Source: Crocinitomicaceae bacterium (GTDB taxonomy: Bacteria; Bacteroidota; Bacteroidia; Flavobacteriales_D; Crocinitomicaceae). From it: 64,000 nucleotides of DNA. Shown one piece after another: positions 1 to 10,249 of this stretch. The translations under genes and the position numbers were made by a program. The notes beneath the pieces were generated by a model. The model saw only the letters and a program-made list of their open reading frames with translations, did not search any database and was not told where the DNA came from. The stretch's first letter is position 1, and the number at the start of each line of letters is the position of its first letter. The stretch covers positions 124,001-188,000 of the forward strand of contig JAHENC010000002.1 in the NCBI GenBank assembly GCA_024643365.1, written 5' to 3'.

Positions 1-258
<258 letters not shown>

Positions 259-285
259 TTATATAATGTTTTCGTTATTAATCAA

Positions 286-3200
286 TTAGTCCATCGATAC
301 GTTCAAACACAATCCGCGAAGCTCGTGTAACAATACATTGAAAGATTCAGGAATTCCTGGTTCAGGAATGTTGTCACCTTTCACTATTGCCTCATATGCT
401 TTCGCACGGCCCATCACGTCATCAGATTTTACCGTTAAGATTTCTTGAAGGATATTAGCAGCACCAAATGCTTCTAGTGCCCAAACCTCCATCTCACCAA
501 AACGCTGACCTCCAAATTGCGCTTTACCACCAAGTGGTTGTTGCGTAATCAATGAGTATGGTCCGATAGAACGAGCGTGCATTTTGTCATCTACCATGTG
601 TGATAATTTCAACATGTAAATTACCCCAACAGTAGCTGGTTGATGGAAACGTTCTCCTGTTCCACCATCGTACAAGTACGTTTTACCAGATTTAGGTACG
701 CCTGCTTTCGCTGTCCATTCATCAATTTCAGATGGTTTTGCACCATCAAAAATCGGTGTTGCGAACTTCATGCCTAATTTTTCACCTGCCCATCCAAGAA
801 CAGTTTCATAAATTTGACCAAGGTTCATACGAGAAGGTACACCAAGTGGATTCAATACGATGTCAACTGGTGTTCCATCCTCAAGGAAAGGCATGTCCTC
901 TTGACGAACGATGTTCGCAACGATTCCTTTATTTCCATGACGTCCCGCCATTTTATCTCCCACTTTCAATTTACGTTTCTTCGCAACATAAACTTTCGCC
1001 AATTTCACGATTCCTGCTGGAAGTTCATCCCCTACAGAAATATGGAATTTACGACGTTTGTAATTACCAAGTAAATCGTTTGCTTTGATATTAAAGTTGT
1101 GAATAACACGACTAATCAACTGGTTGATTTTAGCATCAGAACTCCAATTTAATGGATTAACAATGGAATAATCCAATGCCATCAATGCTTTATTCGTGAA
1201 TTTCGTTCCTTTCTTGATCAACTCTTCTTTGAAATTGTTGTAAACTCCTGAAGATTTGTGCTCACCTAAAATGACCATCAATTTCTCTGCAAGTTTTTCC
1301 TTCAAATCAGCAAAATCCTTTTGGTATTCTGCATCGATCGTTTCCAAGATTGGTTTATCCTGAGATTTTGATTTACGGTCTTTAATTGCTCTTGAGAACA
1401 ATTTTTTCTCGATAACAACTCCGCGTAGAGATGGCCCTGCTTTCAATGAAGCATCTTTCACATCCCCTGCTTTGTCACCAAAGATCGCACGTAATAATTT
1501 CTCTTCTGGAGATGGATCAGTTTCACCTTTTGGAGTGATTTTACCGATCAAGATATCACCTTCACGGATTTCAGCACCAATTCGGATTAATCCATTTTCA
1601 TCTAAATCTTTAGTCGCTTCTTCACTCACGTTTGGAATATCAGAAGTTAACTCTTCCATTCCTCGTTTTGTGTCACGAACCTCCAATGAGTACTCATCGA
1701 TGTGAACACTTGTAAAGATATCATCGCGAACAACTTTCTCTGAAATTACAATCGCATCCTCGAAGTTATACCCTTTCCATGGCATGAATGCCACTTTCAA
1801 GTTTTGACCTAATGCCAACTCTCCTGCTTGCGTTGCATATCCCTCACAAAGAACTTGTCCTCTTTCTACTCTATCTCCTTTTTGAACAATCGGTTTCAAG
1901 TTGATACATGTACTTTGATTGGTTTTCATGAATTTTGTTAATCCATAACGAGTTACCTCGCTATCAAAACTCACCATTTTATCTTCTTCGTTCCAATCGT
2001 AACGAATCACGATTTCATTCGCATCTACATACTCAACTGTTCCTGTACCTTCAGCGTTGATTAGTACGCGTGAATCACGTGCCACTAAACGCTCAATTCC
2101 AGTTCCAACAATTGGAGAATTAGGACGCAATAAAGGAACTGCTTGACGTTGCATGTTTGATCCCATCAATGCACGGTTGGCATCATCATGCTCCAAGAAA
2201 GGAATTGATGAAGCGGCAATCGATGCAATTTGATTGGCACCAACGTCCATCAAATTCAAATCTTTTGGTGCTACCACTGGGAAGTCACCTTCAAAACGTG
2301 CTTTTACGACATCAGACAAGAAGTTTCCTTTATCATCCATCACAGCATTTGCTTGTGCGATCATTTTTGAATCTTCTTCTTCCGCTGCTAAATAAACTGG
2401 TTCTTCATTTAAAACAACTTTACCATTTTCTACACGACGGTAAGGAGTTTCGATGAAACCTAATTTATTCACTTTCGCAAATACACACAAAGATGAAATC
2501 AAACCAATGTTTGGTCCTTCTGGTGTTTCAATCGTACAAAGACGACCGTAGTGTGTATAGTGAACGTCACGTACCTCGAAACCTGCTCTTTCTCGAGAAA
2601 GTCCGCCAGGTCCTAGTGCCGATAGACGGCGCTTGTGTGTTACCTCAGAAAGTGGATTGGTTTGATCCATAAACTGAGAAAGTTGATTTGTTCCAAAGAA
2701 TGAATTAATCACTGACGAAAGTGTTTTCGCATTGATCAAGTCAATTGGAGTAAATACTTCATTATCACGAACGTTCATACGCTCACGGATCGTTCTTGCC
2801 ATTCTTGCAAGACCAACACCGAATTGCGCATACAATTGTTCACCAACTGTACGAACACGACGATTTGATAAGTGGTCAATATCATCGATATCTGCCTTCG
2901 AGTTAATCAACTCGATCAAATATTTAATGATATTAATGATATCAGTTTTTGTCAGAACGCGAGACTCCTCAGAATCATCTAATCCAAGTTTCTTATTCAA
3001 ACGGAAACGTCCAACCTCACCTAAATCATAACGTGCATCTGAGAAGAATAATTTCTCAAAAACTCCTTTTGCCGTTTCATAGTCGGGCGGATCTGCGTTA
3101 CGTAATTGACGGTAAATGTGTTCAACCGCTTCTTTTTCAGAGTTGGAAGTATCTTTTTGTAATGTATTGTAGATAATGGTATAATCCGTAGAATTACCAT

Positions 3201-4095
3201 CCTCTTTATGTAAAATCAACGATTTTGCACCAGAATCCATGATAGAATCTAAGTGCTCTTCACCGATTACTAACTCACGATCAAGGATTACCTCGTTACG
3301 CTCGATAGATACAACTTCTCCTGTATCCTCATCTACGAAATCTTCAATCCATGTTTTTAACACACGTGCAGCTAAACGACGTCCAACTAATTTTTTCAAA
3401 TTGGCTTTATTGACCTTGACTTCATCAGCCAATCCAAAAATTTCTAGGATATCACGATCTGTTTCGTATCCAATTGCACGGAACAAAGTAGTCACTGGCA
3501 ATTTTTTCTTACGATCGATGTAAGCGTACATGATGTTGTTGATATCCGTCGCGAATTCAATCCAAGAACCCTTGAAAGGAATTATACGAGCAGAATATAA
3601 TTTTGTCCCATTTGCGTGACGGCTTTGACCGAAGAACACACCTGGGGAACGGTGTAATTGGGAAACGATAACTCGTTCAGCACCATTTACAACGAAAGAC
3701 CCTTTTGGAGTCATATAAGGAATTGTACCTAAATAAACATCTTGTACGATGGTTTCGAAATCCTCATGTTCAGGATCAGTACAATATAATTTCAATTTAG
3801 CCTTTAAAGGAACACTGTATGTTAATCCGCGTTCGATACATTCTTCAATAGAATATCTTGGTGGATCAACAAAGTAGTCTAAAAACTCCAATACAAATTG
3901 GTTTCTTGTATCGGTAATCGGGAAGTTTTCTGCGAAAACTTTAAATAAACCTTCACTATCACGATTCTCTGGCGTTGTTTCCAACTGAAAGAATTCCTGG
4001 AAGGATTTTAATTGAATCTCCAGGAAATCTGGATACTCAAATTGATTTTTGCTTGAAGCAAAATTAATTCGGGTTGAATTATTTGATGTTGCCAA
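286..4095 (-). CDS. rpoB: DNA-directed RNA polymerase subunit beta
   Basis: The catalytic beta subunit of RNA polymerase, 1269 residues, a normal length for Bacteroidota. The rifampicin pocket is visible at about residues 465-500 ([19 protein letters not shown] followed by [13 protein letters not shown]). The Asp, His and Ser positions most often mutated in resistant strains are wild type, so rifampicin sensitivity is expected. The C-terminal half has the expected [12 protein letters not shown] and [18 protein letters not shown] segments. It follows rplL after a 125-nt gap holding a terminator-like hairpin, and precedes rpoC by 30 nt. Confidence 0.99.
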   Translation of the reverse strand: MATSNNSTRINFASSKNQFEYPDFLEIQLKSFQEFFQLETTPENRDSEGLFKVFAENFPITDTRNQFVLEFLDYFVDPPRYSIEECIERGLTYSVPLKAKLKLYCTDPEHEDFETIVQDVYLGTIPYMTPKGSFVVNGAERVIVSQLHRSPGVFFGQSRHANGTKLYSARIIPFKGSWIEFATDINNIMYAYIDRKKKLPVTTLFRAIGYETDRDILEIFGLADEVKVNKANLKKLVGRRLAARVLKTWIEDFVDEDTGEVVSIERNEVILDRELVIGEEHLDSIMDSGAKSLILHKEDGNSTDYTIIYNTLQKDTSNSEKEAVEHIYRQLRNADPPDYETAKGVFEKLFFSDARYDLGEVGRFRLNKKLGLDDSEESRVLTKTDIINIIKYLIELINSKADIDDIDHLSNRRVRTVGEQLYAQFGVGLARMARTIRERMNVRDNEVFTPIDLINAKTLSSVINSFFGTNQLSQFMDQTNPLSEVTHKRRLSALGPGGLSRERAGFEVRDVHYTHYGRLCTIETPEGPNIGLISSLCVFAKVNKLGFIETPYRRVENGKVVLNEEPVYLAAEEEDSKMIAQANAVMDDKGNFLSDVVKARFEGDFPVVAPKDLNLMDVGANQIASIAASSIPFLEHDDANRALMGSNMQRQAVPLLRPNSPIVGTGIERLVARDSRVLINAEGTGTVEYVDANEIVIRYDWNEEDKMVSFDSEVTRYGLTKFMKTNQSTCINLKPIVQKGDRVERGQVLCEGYATQAGELALGQNLKVAFMPWKGYNFEDAIVISEKVVRDDIFTSVHIDEYSLEVRDTKRGMEELTSDIPNVSEEATKDLDENGLIRIGAEIREGDILIGKITPKGETDPSPEEKLLRAIFGDKAGDVKDASLKAGPSLRGVVIEKKLFSRAIKDRKSKSQDKPILETIDAEYQKDFADLKEKLAEKLMVILGEHKSSGVYNNFKEELIKKGTKFTNKALMALDYSIVNPLNWSSDAKINQLISRVIHNFNIKANDLLGNYKRRKFHISVGDELPAGIVKLAKVYVAKKRKLKVGDKMAGRHGNKGIVANIVRQEDMPFLEDGTPVDIVLNPLGVPSRMNLGQIYETVLGWAGEKLGMKFATPIFDGAKPSEIDEWTAKAGVPKSGKTYLYDGGTGERFHQPATVGVIYMLKLSHMVDDKMHARSIGPYSLITQQPLGGKAQFGGQRFGEMEVWALEAFGAANILQEILTVKSDDVMGRAKAYEAIVKGDNIPEPGIPESFNVLLHELRGLCLNVSMD

Positions 4096-4144
4096 GGCTT
4101 TTGTTTTTTTAGTTATTCGATTATTCTGTCAAAATCAACATGCG

Positions 4145-4188
4145 AAAAAACAGGAGAAGGCATCCGCTAAAAAGCGGTGCCTTGCCTG
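4145..4188 (-). terminator. Terminator/attenuator hairpin between rplL and rpoB
   Basis: Read on the minus strand, a G+C-rich stem (CAGG, AAGGCA and CCGCT arms with small bulges, AAAA loop on the plus strand) spans 4151-4188 and is followed by six T residues (4145-4150). This is the layout of an intrinsic terminator. Since rpoBC must still be expressed, partial termination (attenuation) or RNA processing is likely. A regulatory element between rplL and rpoB is also known in Escherichia coli; the equivalence here is inference. Confidence 0.7.
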
Positions 4189-4205
4189 TAATATTGTGGG
4201 ATTAA

Positions 4206-4580
4206 TTACTTAATCTCAACTTCAGCTCCAGCTTCTTCTAAAGATTTTTTAAGACCTTCAGCCTCATCTTTAGAAACTCCTTCTTTCAATGTTGCAGGAG
4301 CACCGTCAACTAAGTCTTTAGACTCTTTCAATCCGTTTCCTGTTAATTCTTTAACAAGTTTAACTACTGCTAGTTTGTTTGGACCACCAGCTTTCAAGAT
4401 TACGTCGAATTCTGTTTTCTCAACAGCAGCTTCAGCAGCAGCACCGCCACCGGCCATCATTACTGGAGCAGCCGCAGCTGGTTCGATTCCGTACTCATCT
4501 TTTAAAATTGTTGCCAACTCGCTTACTTCTTTTACTGTAAGGTTAACTAACGTTTCTGCAATTTGCTTTAAATCAGCCAT
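4206..4580 (-). CDS. rplL: 50S ribosomal protein L7/L12
   Basis: A 124-residue stalk protein of the large ribosomal subunit that recruits translation factors such as EF-Tu and EF-G. It has the N-terminal dimerisation helix, an Ala/Gly-rich hinge at about 37-52 ([18 protein letters not shown]) and the conserved C-terminal domain with [13 protein letters not shown]. It lies 36 nt downstream of rplJ, its L10 partner in the stalk, in the canonical rplKAJL order. A terminator-like hairpin follows before rpoB, which could allow L7/L12 to be made in excess of polymerase. Confidence 0.99.
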   Translation of the reverse strand: MADLKQIAETLVNLTVKEVSELATILKDEYGIEPAAAAPVMMAGGGAAAEAAVEKTEFDVILKAGGPNKLAVVKLVKELTGNGLKESKDLVDGAPATLKEGVSKDEAEGLKKSLEEAGAEVEIK

Positions 4581-4616
4581 TTTATTTTAATTTAAAAAAG
4601 GTTATTATTAATTAAT

Positions 4617-5138
4617 TTATGCTCTTTCTTCGAGCGTTTTAAGGATTCCAGCGATTGTATTACCAGAACCACTAAGAGCAGACAATACATTTTGAGCAGG
4701 ACTTTGCAACATTCCAATGATATCTCCAACCAATTCTTCTTTACTTTTCAGTGATTCAAGAACTGATAATTGGTGATCTCCAATGAAAACTGCTTCATCA
4801 ATGTATGCACCTTTCAAAATTGGTTTCGGTGATTTCTTACGGAAATCAGCGATCAATTTTGCAGGAGCATTCGCCACTTCGCTGAACATAACAGAAGTTG
4901 ATCCTTTCAAAACATCTCTCAATGCTCCGAAGTCTTTTCCTTCTACTTGGTCCATCGCTTTTTGAAGCAATGCATTTTTCACTACACGCATGGAGATGTT
5001 CGTTTGAAAACATCTTCTACGTAAAGCGTTTATTGTCTCTACTGTTAATTCTGCTGTGTCTGCTAGATACAACACATTGTTGGCAGTTAAATCCGCCGCC
5101 AAATCGCTGATATACTTTGCTTTTTCTTCTCTTGTCAT
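4617..5138 (-). CDS. rplJ: 50S ribosomal protein L10
   Basis: A 173-residue ribosomal protein that anchors the L7/L12 stalk dimers to 23S rRNA. The N-terminal RNA-binding domain has the family signature TVETINALRRRCFQTNISMRVVKNALL, and the C-terminal helix that carries L7/L12 ends the protein. It begins only 11 nt after rplA, so there is no room for a separate L10-type leader structure here. If L10 autoregulation exists it must act elsewhere in the operon. Confidence 0.98.
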   Translation of the reverse strand: MTREEKAKYISDLAADLTANNVLYLADTAELTVETINALRRRCFQTNISMRVVKNALLQKAMDQVEGKDFGALRDVLKGSTSVMFSEVANAPAKLIADFRKKSPKPILKGAYIDEAVFIGDHQLSVLESLKSKEELVGDIIGMLQSPAQNVLSALSGSGNTIAGILKTLEERA

Positions 5139-5149
5139 TTTCTTAAGTA

Positions 5150-5845
5150 TTAAGCAGTAACAGACTTCGCGTCAATTTGTATCCCTGGACTCATCGTTGA
5201 GCTCAGGTAGATACTTTTAATATACGTACCTTTTGCAGCAGACGGTTTTAATTTAACTAGTTGTTGAATCAATTCACTCGCATTTTCGCGAATTTTATCT
5301 CCTTCAAAACTAACTTTACCAACCGATGAGTGAATGATACCGTATTTATCAACTTTAAAGTCAATTTTACCAGCTTTCACTTCAGTTACAGCTTTACCAA
5401 TTTCCATAGTAACTGTACCTGTTTTCGGATTTGGCATTAAACCGCGTGGACCTAAAACACGTCCTAGTGCACCTACTTTACCCATAACTGAAGGCATTGT
5501 AATGATTACGTCGATATCTGTCCAACCACTTTTGATTTTATCAATGTAGTCATCAAGTCCAACATATTCCGCACCTGCTTCGATTGCTTCTTTTTCCTTA
5601 TCCGGAGTACAAAGTACAAGTACCTTGATATCCTTACCAGTTCCATGAGGCAATGCAACAGTTCCACGTACCATTTGATTCGCTTTACGAGGATCAACCC
5701 CTAAACGAACACAAATATCTACAGAGGCATCGAATTTGGTTGTAGAAATTCCCTTCACCAAATCACATGCTTCAGATAGAGTGTAGACCTTTGTCAAATC
5801 GAATTTAGACAAGATCTCTTTTCTTTTTTTAGAAACTCTTTTCAT
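5150..5845 (-). CDS. rplA: 50S ribosomal protein L1
   Basis: A 231-residue protein of the L1 stalk, which helps release deacylated tRNA from the E site. Characteristic segments are seen ([20 protein letters not shown], the [11 protein letters not shown] loop, and the C-terminal IQIDAKSV). In other bacteria L1 represses its own operon by binding the rplK leader; a structured leader is present at 6326-6363. The gene sits 9 nt after rplK and 11 nt before rplJ, consistent with one transcript. Confidence 0.99.
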   Translation of the reverse strand: MKRVSKKRKEILSKFDLTKVYTLSEACDLVKGISTTKFDASVDICVRLGVDPRKANQMVRGTVALPHGTGKDIKVLVLCTPDKEKEAIEAGAEYVGLDDYIDKIKSGWTDIDVIITMPSVMGKVGALGRVLGPRGLMPNPKTGTVTMEIGKAVTEVKAGKIDFKVDKYGIIHSSVGKVSFEGDKIRENASELIQQLVKLKPSAAKGTYIKSIYLSSTMSPGIQIDAKSVTA

Positions 5846-5854
5846 AACAATTAA

Positions 5855-6301
5855 TTATTTGGATTGAGGAGCATCTCCACCTTTAACGGTTACCCCCATA
5901 CTTCTTGCTGTTCCTGCAACCATGCGCATCGCTGCATCAACGGTAAAACAATTCAAATCCGGTAATTTATCTTCTGCAATCATGCGAATTTGATCCCAAG
6001 AAATGGAAGCAACTTTTACACGATTTGGCTCAGATGAACCTTTTTTGATTTTTGTGTGCTCGATGATTTGTACCGCTGCGGGTGGTGTTTTAAGAACGAA
6101 ATCAAAGGATTTATCACCATAAACAGTGATAACAACTGGAACTACCTTACCCATTTTATCTTGAGTTCGCGCATTAAACTGCTTACAAAACTCCATGATA
6201 TTAACTCCTTTCGCACCTAAAGCAGGTCCGATTGGTGGTGATGGGTTGGCTGCGCCTCCTTTGATCTGCAATTTGATCAATGCTGCTACTTCTTTAGCCA
6301 T
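5855..6301 (-). CDS. rplK: 50S ribosomal protein L11
   Basis: A 148-residue ribosomal protein at the GTPase-associated centre, contacting 23S rRNA near the factor-binding site. The N-terminal segment with [20 protein letters not shown] is diagnostic (the conserved proline helix at the thiostrepton-site interface). It is the first gene after nusG; the 82-nt gap in front of it is larger than the other gaps in this cluster and contains a stem/internal-loop structure that may be the L1 repressor site. Confidence 0.99.
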   Translation of the reverse strand: MAKEVAALIKLQIKGGAANPSPPIGPALGAKGVNIMEFCKQFNARTQDKMGKVVPVVITVYGDKSFDFVLKTPPAAVQIIEHTKIKKGSSEPNRVKVASISWDQIRMIAEDKLPDLNCFTVDAAMRMVAGTARSMGVTVKGGDAPQSK

Positions 6302-6325
6302 ATATATTAAAATTATGTAGTCAAC

Positions 6326-6363
6326 GTGAATCAGTGATGGGAAGCTTTAATCATCGGACTCAC
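6326..6363 (-). promoter_or_regulatory. Structured rplK leader, candidate L1-binding site
   Basis: On the minus strand, GTGAGTC (6357-6363) can pair with GATTCAC (6326-6332; seven pairs, one G-U). Inside it GATG (6352-6355) pairs with CATC (6336-6339), leaving an asymmetric internal loop (one nt against three) and an apical loop of 12 nt. Two short helices separated by an asymmetric loop is the general plan of known L1 mRNA sites, and rplK leaders are where these occur. There is no U tract, so it is not an intrinsic terminator. The L1 assignment is inference. Confidence 0.4.
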
Positions 6364-6383
6364 TCCTACGGTTAATACAAATT

Positions 6384-6935
6384 CTACCCTTCTTTCTCAA
6401 CTTGCATATAGCTGAGCTCCAAAAGGTTTTTTCGGCCAAATATTTTGACCATTACTTTTAATTTTTTCTTCTCTTCATTGATTTCATCTACAACACCAGT
6501 AAAGTTGTTGAATGGACCATCAATCACTTTAACGGACTCACCAACAACAAACGGAATTTTCAACTCTTCTTCTGTTGTTGCTAATTCGTCAACTTTTCCT
6601 AGAATTCTGTTTACCTCTGCTAAGCGCATTGGAACAGGTTCACCACCTTTTACAGTTCCTAGAAAACCAATAACATTTGGAATGCTTTTAATAACGTGAC
6701 TAACCTCACCTACCAACGCAGCTTCAATTAATACATATCCTGGTAAAAAAGCTTTTTCTTTATTTACTTTTTTTCCGTTTTGTATTTTGAACACTTTCTC
6801 TGTCGGGATGAGAACTTGATTCACATAATCATTCAGTTTCATTCGAGAAATTTCTAACTCAAGGTACTCCTTAACTTTCTTTTCCTTGCCACTTACGGCA
6901 CGAACTACATACCATTTCTTAACAATTTCTGCCAT
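6384..6935 (-). CDS. nusG: Transcription termination/antitermination factor NusG
   Basis: A 183-residue NusG that binds RNA polymerase and couples it to ribosomes or Rho. The NGN domain opens with KKWYVVRAVSGKEKKVKEYLE, and the C-terminal KOW domain is seen in DGPFNNFTGVVDEINEEKKK. An in-frame ATG at 6984-6986 would overlap secE by 40 nt and add 17 unusual residues, so the ATG at 6935, 11 nt after the secE stop, is preferred. The secE-nusG pair is nearly universal. Confidence 0.98.
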   Translation of the reverse strand: MAEIVKKWYVVRAVSGKEKKVKEYLELEISRMKLNDYVNQVLIPTEKVFKIQNGKKVNKEKAFLPGYVLIEAALVGEVSHVIKSIPNVIGFLGTVKGGEPVPMRLAEVNRILGKVDELATTEEELKIPFVVGESVKVIDGPFNNFTGVVDEINEEKKKLKVMVKIFGRKNLLELSYMQVEKEG

Positions 6936-6946
6936 TACTGTATTTG

Positions 6947-7168
6947 TTAGAATGATCCGTAAATAAAACCTAGTAATCCTTTCCACAAAGAACCCTCTTC
7001 TCCAGATATACCGAAGGCGTAATCCATTGCGAAAATAAGAAGTGCAATGAGAACAGATGCAACAACTACCAGAATGGTATTATTTTGTAGTTCTTTCCAA
7101 GTTGGCCACGTTACATTGTGTACCATTTCTTGGTAAGTTTCCTGAAAATATGATCTAATTTTTGACAC
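6947..7168 (-). CDS. secE: Preprotein translocase subunit SecE
   Basis: A 73-residue single-spanning subunit of the SecYEG channel. It has the typical amphipathic helix (SYFQETYQEMVHNVTWPTWKE, of which VTWPTWKE is the family signature) followed by one membrane segment at about residues 29-50. The short form without extra N-terminal spans is usual outside gamma-proteobacteria. It begins 20 nt after tRNA-Trp and ends 11 nt before nusG. Confidence 0.97.
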   Translation of the reverse strand: MSKIRSYFQETYQEMVHNVTWPTWKELQNNTILVVVASVLIALLIFAMDYAFGISGEEGSLWKGLLGFIYGSF

Positions 7169-7188
7169 TTATTTCAATTTTAATTGAG

Positions 7189-7261
7189 CACGGGCGGTAG
7201 GATTCGAACCCACGACCAATGGTTTTGGAAACCACCACTCTACCAGCTGAGCTACACCCGT
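7189..7261 (-). tRNA. tRNA-Trp (anticodon CCA)
   Basis: Full cloverleaf on the minus strand: acceptor ACGGGTG/CGCCCGT, D arm GCTC...GAGT, anticodon loop TTCCAAA giving CCA, T arm GTGGG-TTCGAAT-CCTAC. CCA is not encoded at the 3' end. It sits between the tuf terminator and secE. Confidence 0.97.
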
Positions 7262-7263
7262 TT

Positions 7264-7290
7264 AAAAAGGGGAGTTGTAAAACTCCCCTT
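7264..7290 (-). terminator. Intrinsic terminator after tuf
   Basis: A perfect 10-bp stem AAGGGGAGTT/AACTCCCCTT (7267-7290) with a 4-nt loop is followed on the minus strand by a T run that almost touches the 5' end of tRNA-Trp. It ends the tuf transcript 24 nt after the stop codon, perhaps incompletely, because no clear promoter was seen for the tRNA-Trp-secE segment. Confidence 0.8.
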
Positions 7291-7313
7291 ACTTAAAACT
7301 ATGTTGTTTCTTG

Positions 7314-8501
7314 TTAAGCTACGATTTCAGTAACCTGACCAGCACCTACAGTTCTACCACCCTCGCGGATTGCAAAACGAAGTCCTTTGTCCATTGCAAC
7401 TGGAACGATCAATTTAACTGTAATTGATACGTTATCACCTGGCATAACCATCTCGCGTCCGTCTGTTAAGAAGATTTCTCCTGTAACGTCAGTTGTACGG
7501 AAATAGAATTGAGGACGGTATTTATTGTGGAAAGGAGTGTGACGACCACCTTCTTCTTTCTTCAATACGTAGATCTCAGCTTTAAATTCTTGGTGAGGTG
7601 TAGTTGAACCTGGTTTACAGATAACCATTCCACGTTTGATTTGAGATTTCTCAATACCACGTAACAATAATCCTGCGTTATCACCTGCTTCACCACGATC
7701 TAACATTTTACGGAACATCTCAACACCTGTAACTGTAGATGTTAATTTCAATTCACCCATACCTAAGATCTCAACTGGATCTCCAGAGTTGATTACACCT
7801 GTTTCGATACGACCTGTAACAACAGTACCACGACCTGTAATCGTAAATACGTCTTCAACTGGCATCAAGAAAGGCTTGTCAACATCACGTGGAGGAAGTT
7901 CGATGTACGTATCAACTGCATCCATTAACGCATCAATTGTAGCAACCCACTGAGGCTCACCGTTTAATGCTCCCAAAGCAGAACCTTGGATAACTGGTGC
8001 ATTGTCACCATCATATTTATAGAAAGAAAGTAATTCACGTACTTCCATTTCAACTAATTCTAATAACTCTGCATCATCTACCATGTCCACTTTGTTCATG
8101 AAGACAACTAAACGAGGAACACCAACTTGACGACCAAGTAGGATGTGCTCACGTGTTTGAGGCATTGGACCATCAGTTGCAGCAACTACTAAAATCGCTC
8201 CGTCCATTTGTGCAGCTCCAGTTACCATGTTCTTTACGTAATCGGCGTGACCTGGACAGTCAACGTGCGCGTAATGACGGTTTGCTGTTTCGTACTCAAT
8301 GTGCGAAGTGTTAATAGTGATACCACGCTCTTTTTCTTCGGGCGCGTTATCGATTGAAGAGAAATCACGAACCTGAGCCAATCCCTTAGAAGCAAGAACG
8401 CTAGAGATTGCTGCAGTCAACGTAGTCTTACCATGGTCAACGTGTCCAATAGTACCAATGTTCACGTGTGGTTTGGAACGGTCAAAATTTTCCTTAGCCA
8501 T
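7314..8501 (-). CDS. tuf: Translation elongation factor Tu
   Basis: EF-Tu, 395 residues, the GTPase that brings aminoacyl-tRNA to the ribosome. All G motifs are intact: GHVDHGKTT (G1), RGITI (G2), DCPGH (G3), NKVD (G4) and SAL (G5). The three domains and the C-terminal [13 protein letters not shown] are present. It is preceded by four tRNA genes on the same strand and followed by tRNA-Trp, secE and nusG, the same arrangement as the tufB locus of Escherichia coli. Confidence 0.99.
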   Translation of the reverse strand: MAKENFDRSKPHVNIGTIGHVDHGKTTLTAAISSVLASKGLAQVRDFSSIDNAPEEKERGITINTSHIEYETANRHYAHVDCPGHADYVKNMVTGAAQMDGAILVVAATDGPMPQTREHILLGRQVGVPRLVVFMNKVDMVDDAELLELVEMEVRELLSFYKYDGDNAPVIQGSALGALNGEPQWVATIDALMDAVDTYIELPPRDVDKPFLMPVEDVFTITGRGTVVTGRIETGVINSGDPVEILGMGELKLTSTVTGVEMFRKMLDRGEAGDNAGLLLRGIEKSQIKRGMVICKPGSTTPHQEFKAEIYVLKKEEGGRHTPFHNKYRPQFYFRTTDVTGEIFLTDGREMVMPGDNVSITVKLIVPVAMDKGLRFAIREGGRTVGAGQVTEIVA

Positions 8502-8544
8502 TTTTTTTTTGTTACTTAGTTAATAATATACTTATTTATCATAA

Positions 8545-8572
8545 AATCCTTTACCATCAAATGGAAAGGATT
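8545..8572 (-). other. Stem-loop in the tRNA-tuf spacer
   Basis: AATCCTTT-CCAT pairs with ATGG-AAAGGATT around a 3-nt loop with one bulged base, between tRNA-Thr(GGT) and tuf. It could mark the processing point that separates the tRNAs from tuf mRNA, or a weak attenuator; the T tract after it is short (TTTTA). Confidence 0.5.
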
Positions 8573-8592
8573 CAACTTCTTTTTTCATACTG

Positions 8593-8664
8593 AGCCAATG
8601 ACGAGAATTGAACTCGTGGCCTCTTCCTTACCAAGGAAGCGCTCTACCCCTGAGCTACACCGGC
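8593..8664 (-). tRNA. tRNA-Thr (anticodon GGT)
   Basis: Minus-strand cloverleaf: acceptor GCCGGTG/CATTGGC with two G-U pairs, anticodon stem CTTCC/GGAAG around TTGGTAA giving GGT, T arm CACGAG... TTCAATT. CCA is not encoded. Last of the four tRNAs before tuf. Confidence 0.96.
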
Positions 8665-8679
8665 GCTCTTTGAAAAGTG

Positions 8680-8752
8680 AGCGGGAGACGAGACTCGAAC
8701 TCGCGACGTTCAGCTTGGAAGGCTGAAGCTCTACCAACTGAGCTACTCCCGC
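8680..8752 (-). tRNA. tRNA-Gly (anticodon TCC)
   Basis: Minus-strand cloverleaf: acceptor GCGGGAG/CTCCCGC, anticodon stem TCAGC/GCTGA around CTTCCAA giving TCC, T arm GCGAG-TTCGAGT-CTCGT. CCA is not encoded. Confidence 0.97.
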
Positions 8753-8768
8753 TTTTTTTCTTTTCTTG

Positions 8769-8851
<83 letters not shown>

Positions 8852-8860
8852 TACAATTTG

Positions 8861-8934
8861 AGCCGATGGAGGGATTCGAACCCCCGACCAGCTGATTACA
8901 AATCAGCTGCTCTGGCCAACTGAGCTACATCGGC
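8861..8934 (-). tRNA. tRNA-Thr (anticodon TGT)
   Basis: Minus-strand cloverleaf: perfect acceptor GCCGATG/CATCGGC, anticodon stem GCTGA/TCAGC around TTTGTAA giving TGT, T arm GGGGG-TTCGAAT-CCCTC. First transcribed gene of the tRNA-tuf unit. Confidence 0.97.
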
Positions 8935-8952
8935 AATTTAATTGTTGGTTTT

Positions 8953-8982
8953 CTTAAATAAAGAACTTTTTCTTTTCCCAAA
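8953..8982 (-). promoter_or_regulatory. Candidate promoter of the tRNA-tuf operon
   Basis: On the minus strand TTTG (8979-8982) is followed after 18 nt by TATTTAAG (8953-8960), an imperfect match to the Bacteroidota TTTG-N19-TAnnTTTG pattern. The predicted start lies about 10 nt before the first tRNA. The -7 box has two mismatches, so confidence is limited. Confidence 0.4.
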
Positions 8983-9099
8983 GACCAATTTGGGATTGCA
9001 AATGTATGAAACTTTTTCTTATCTCAAAGAATTTTTTGAAAAAATATTTGAAAATTTTATCACATTTCCTTTCGCGATTTTTTCATACGGGGATTTCAT

Positions 9100-9107
9100 T
9101 ACTTTTG
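9100..9107 (+). promoter_or_regulatory. -7 promoter box before the GT4 gene
   Basis: TACTTTTG matches TAnnTTTG exactly and ends 5 nt before the chosen ATG at 9113, suggesting a leaderless transcript. No good TTTG -33 box is seen at the usual distance. Confidence 0.4.
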
Positions 9108-9112
9108 TTTCC

Positions 9113-10249
9113 ATGTTAAAACAAAAAGTGATTGTTTCAGTATCAAGCGATTTGGTCACTGACAACCGTGTTCATCGAACCTGTTCTGTACTGCATGATT
9201 TAGGCATGGATGTTTTACTAATTGGACGAAAAAAAAATAATAGCCCGATACTAAATCAGCGAAATTACCGCAGCAAACGACTACGTCTACTATTTGAAAA
9301 GGGGCCTTTTTTTTATGCGGAACTAAACTTTCGATTGTTTTTCATTCTTCTATTCCAAAAAAAAGCTCTTCTGTATTCAAATGACCTGGATACTCTTCTA
9401 CCAAATTTTATTGTGAGTAAATTAACCAGAACAAAACTCATCTATGATAGTCATGAACTTTTCACAGAGTCACCGGAATTAATTCACCGCAAACGTACGC
9501 AGGGAATATGGTTAGGCATTGAGAAAATCATTTTCCCGAAATTAACGCATATCATCACCGTCAATGATTCCATTGCTCACACCTATGAGGAACGATACAA
9601 TCGAAAATTACTTGTCATTCGAAACATCCCTAATAAATATAAAGTTCAGAAACTACAAACAAAAGAACAATTAGGAATACCCACAAATGACTTCTTAGTA
9701 ATTATTCAAGGTTCCGGTTTAAATGTAGAACGCGGAATTGAAGAAGCAGTTCTTGCCATGAAAGACCTAGAAGGTGTCACACTCATGCTTGTTGGAGATG
9801 GTGACGTAATGCCAGTAGTGAAAGAACTCATTAAAATAAATCACCTCGATGATAAGGTGAAAATCTATGGAAGACGTCCATATTTGGAAATGATGCAATT
9901 CACGACATATGCTGACCTAGGACTTACCCTTGATAAACCACTCAGTAAAAATTACGAATTTTCACTGCCTAACAAGATTTTTGATTACATGCATGCCGGC
10001 ACACCTATATTAGCTAGTAAGCTCGTGGAAATTGAACGTGTAATCAACACTCATCATATTGGAAGCATCCTCACCGAAGTAAGTCCTGCAGCAATCGCCA
10101 ATGCTATTAGAGATTTAAAAAGTAAACCTGATTTATTGATTCAACAAAAAGAAGCGTGTCAAAAAGCTTCTGAAATAGAAAATTGGGAAAATGAAAGATG
10201 CAAGCTGGAATCACTTATCCGTTCAACTATGACGCATTCTACGCTCTAG
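9113..10249 (+). CDS. Glycosyltransferase family 4-like protein
   Basis: A 378-residue predicted retaining sugar transferase with two Rossmann-like halves (GT-B fold). The C-terminal half has the nucleotide-sugar site pattern: GSGLNVERGIEEAVLAM, then VGDGD, then a YGRRPYLEMM stretch. The reading frame is open back to 8942, but the ATG at 9113 gives the usual GT4 opening (KQKVIVSVSSDL) and follows a -7 box. Sugar and acceptor cannot be told. Its last 27 nt overlap the end of the convergent GT2 gene. Confidence 0.75.
   Translation: MLKQKVIVSVSSDLVTDNRVHRTCSVLHDLGMDVLLIGRKKNNSPILNQRNYRSKRLRLLFEKGPFFYAELNFRLFFILLFQKKALLYSNDLDTLLPNFIVSKLTRTKLIYDSHELFTESPELIHRKRTQGIWLGIEKIIFPKLTHIITVNDSIAHTYEERYNRKLLVIRNIPNKYKVQKLQTKEQLGIPTNDFLVIIQGSGLNVERGIEEAVLAMKDLEGVTLMLVGDGDVMPVVKELIKINHLDDKVKIYGRRPYLEMMQFTTYADLGLTLDKPLSKNYEFSLPNKIFDYMHAGTPILASKLVEIERVINTHHIGSILTEVSPAAIANAIRDLKSKPDLLIQQKEACQKASEIENWENERCKLESLIRSTMTHSTL

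Noticed and set aside
732..3523. Several plus-strand open frames of 70-120 codons across rpoB
   Set aside because: They lie opposite a highly conserved gene, have no family-like sequence or promoter boxes, and are explained by codon bias of rpoB.
8942..9112. Upstream extension of the GT4 reading frame by 57 codons
   Set aside because: The extension is low-complexity Phe/Leu/Lys-rich, overlaps the tRNA-tuf promoter candidate, and the ATG at 9113 starts at the GT fold.
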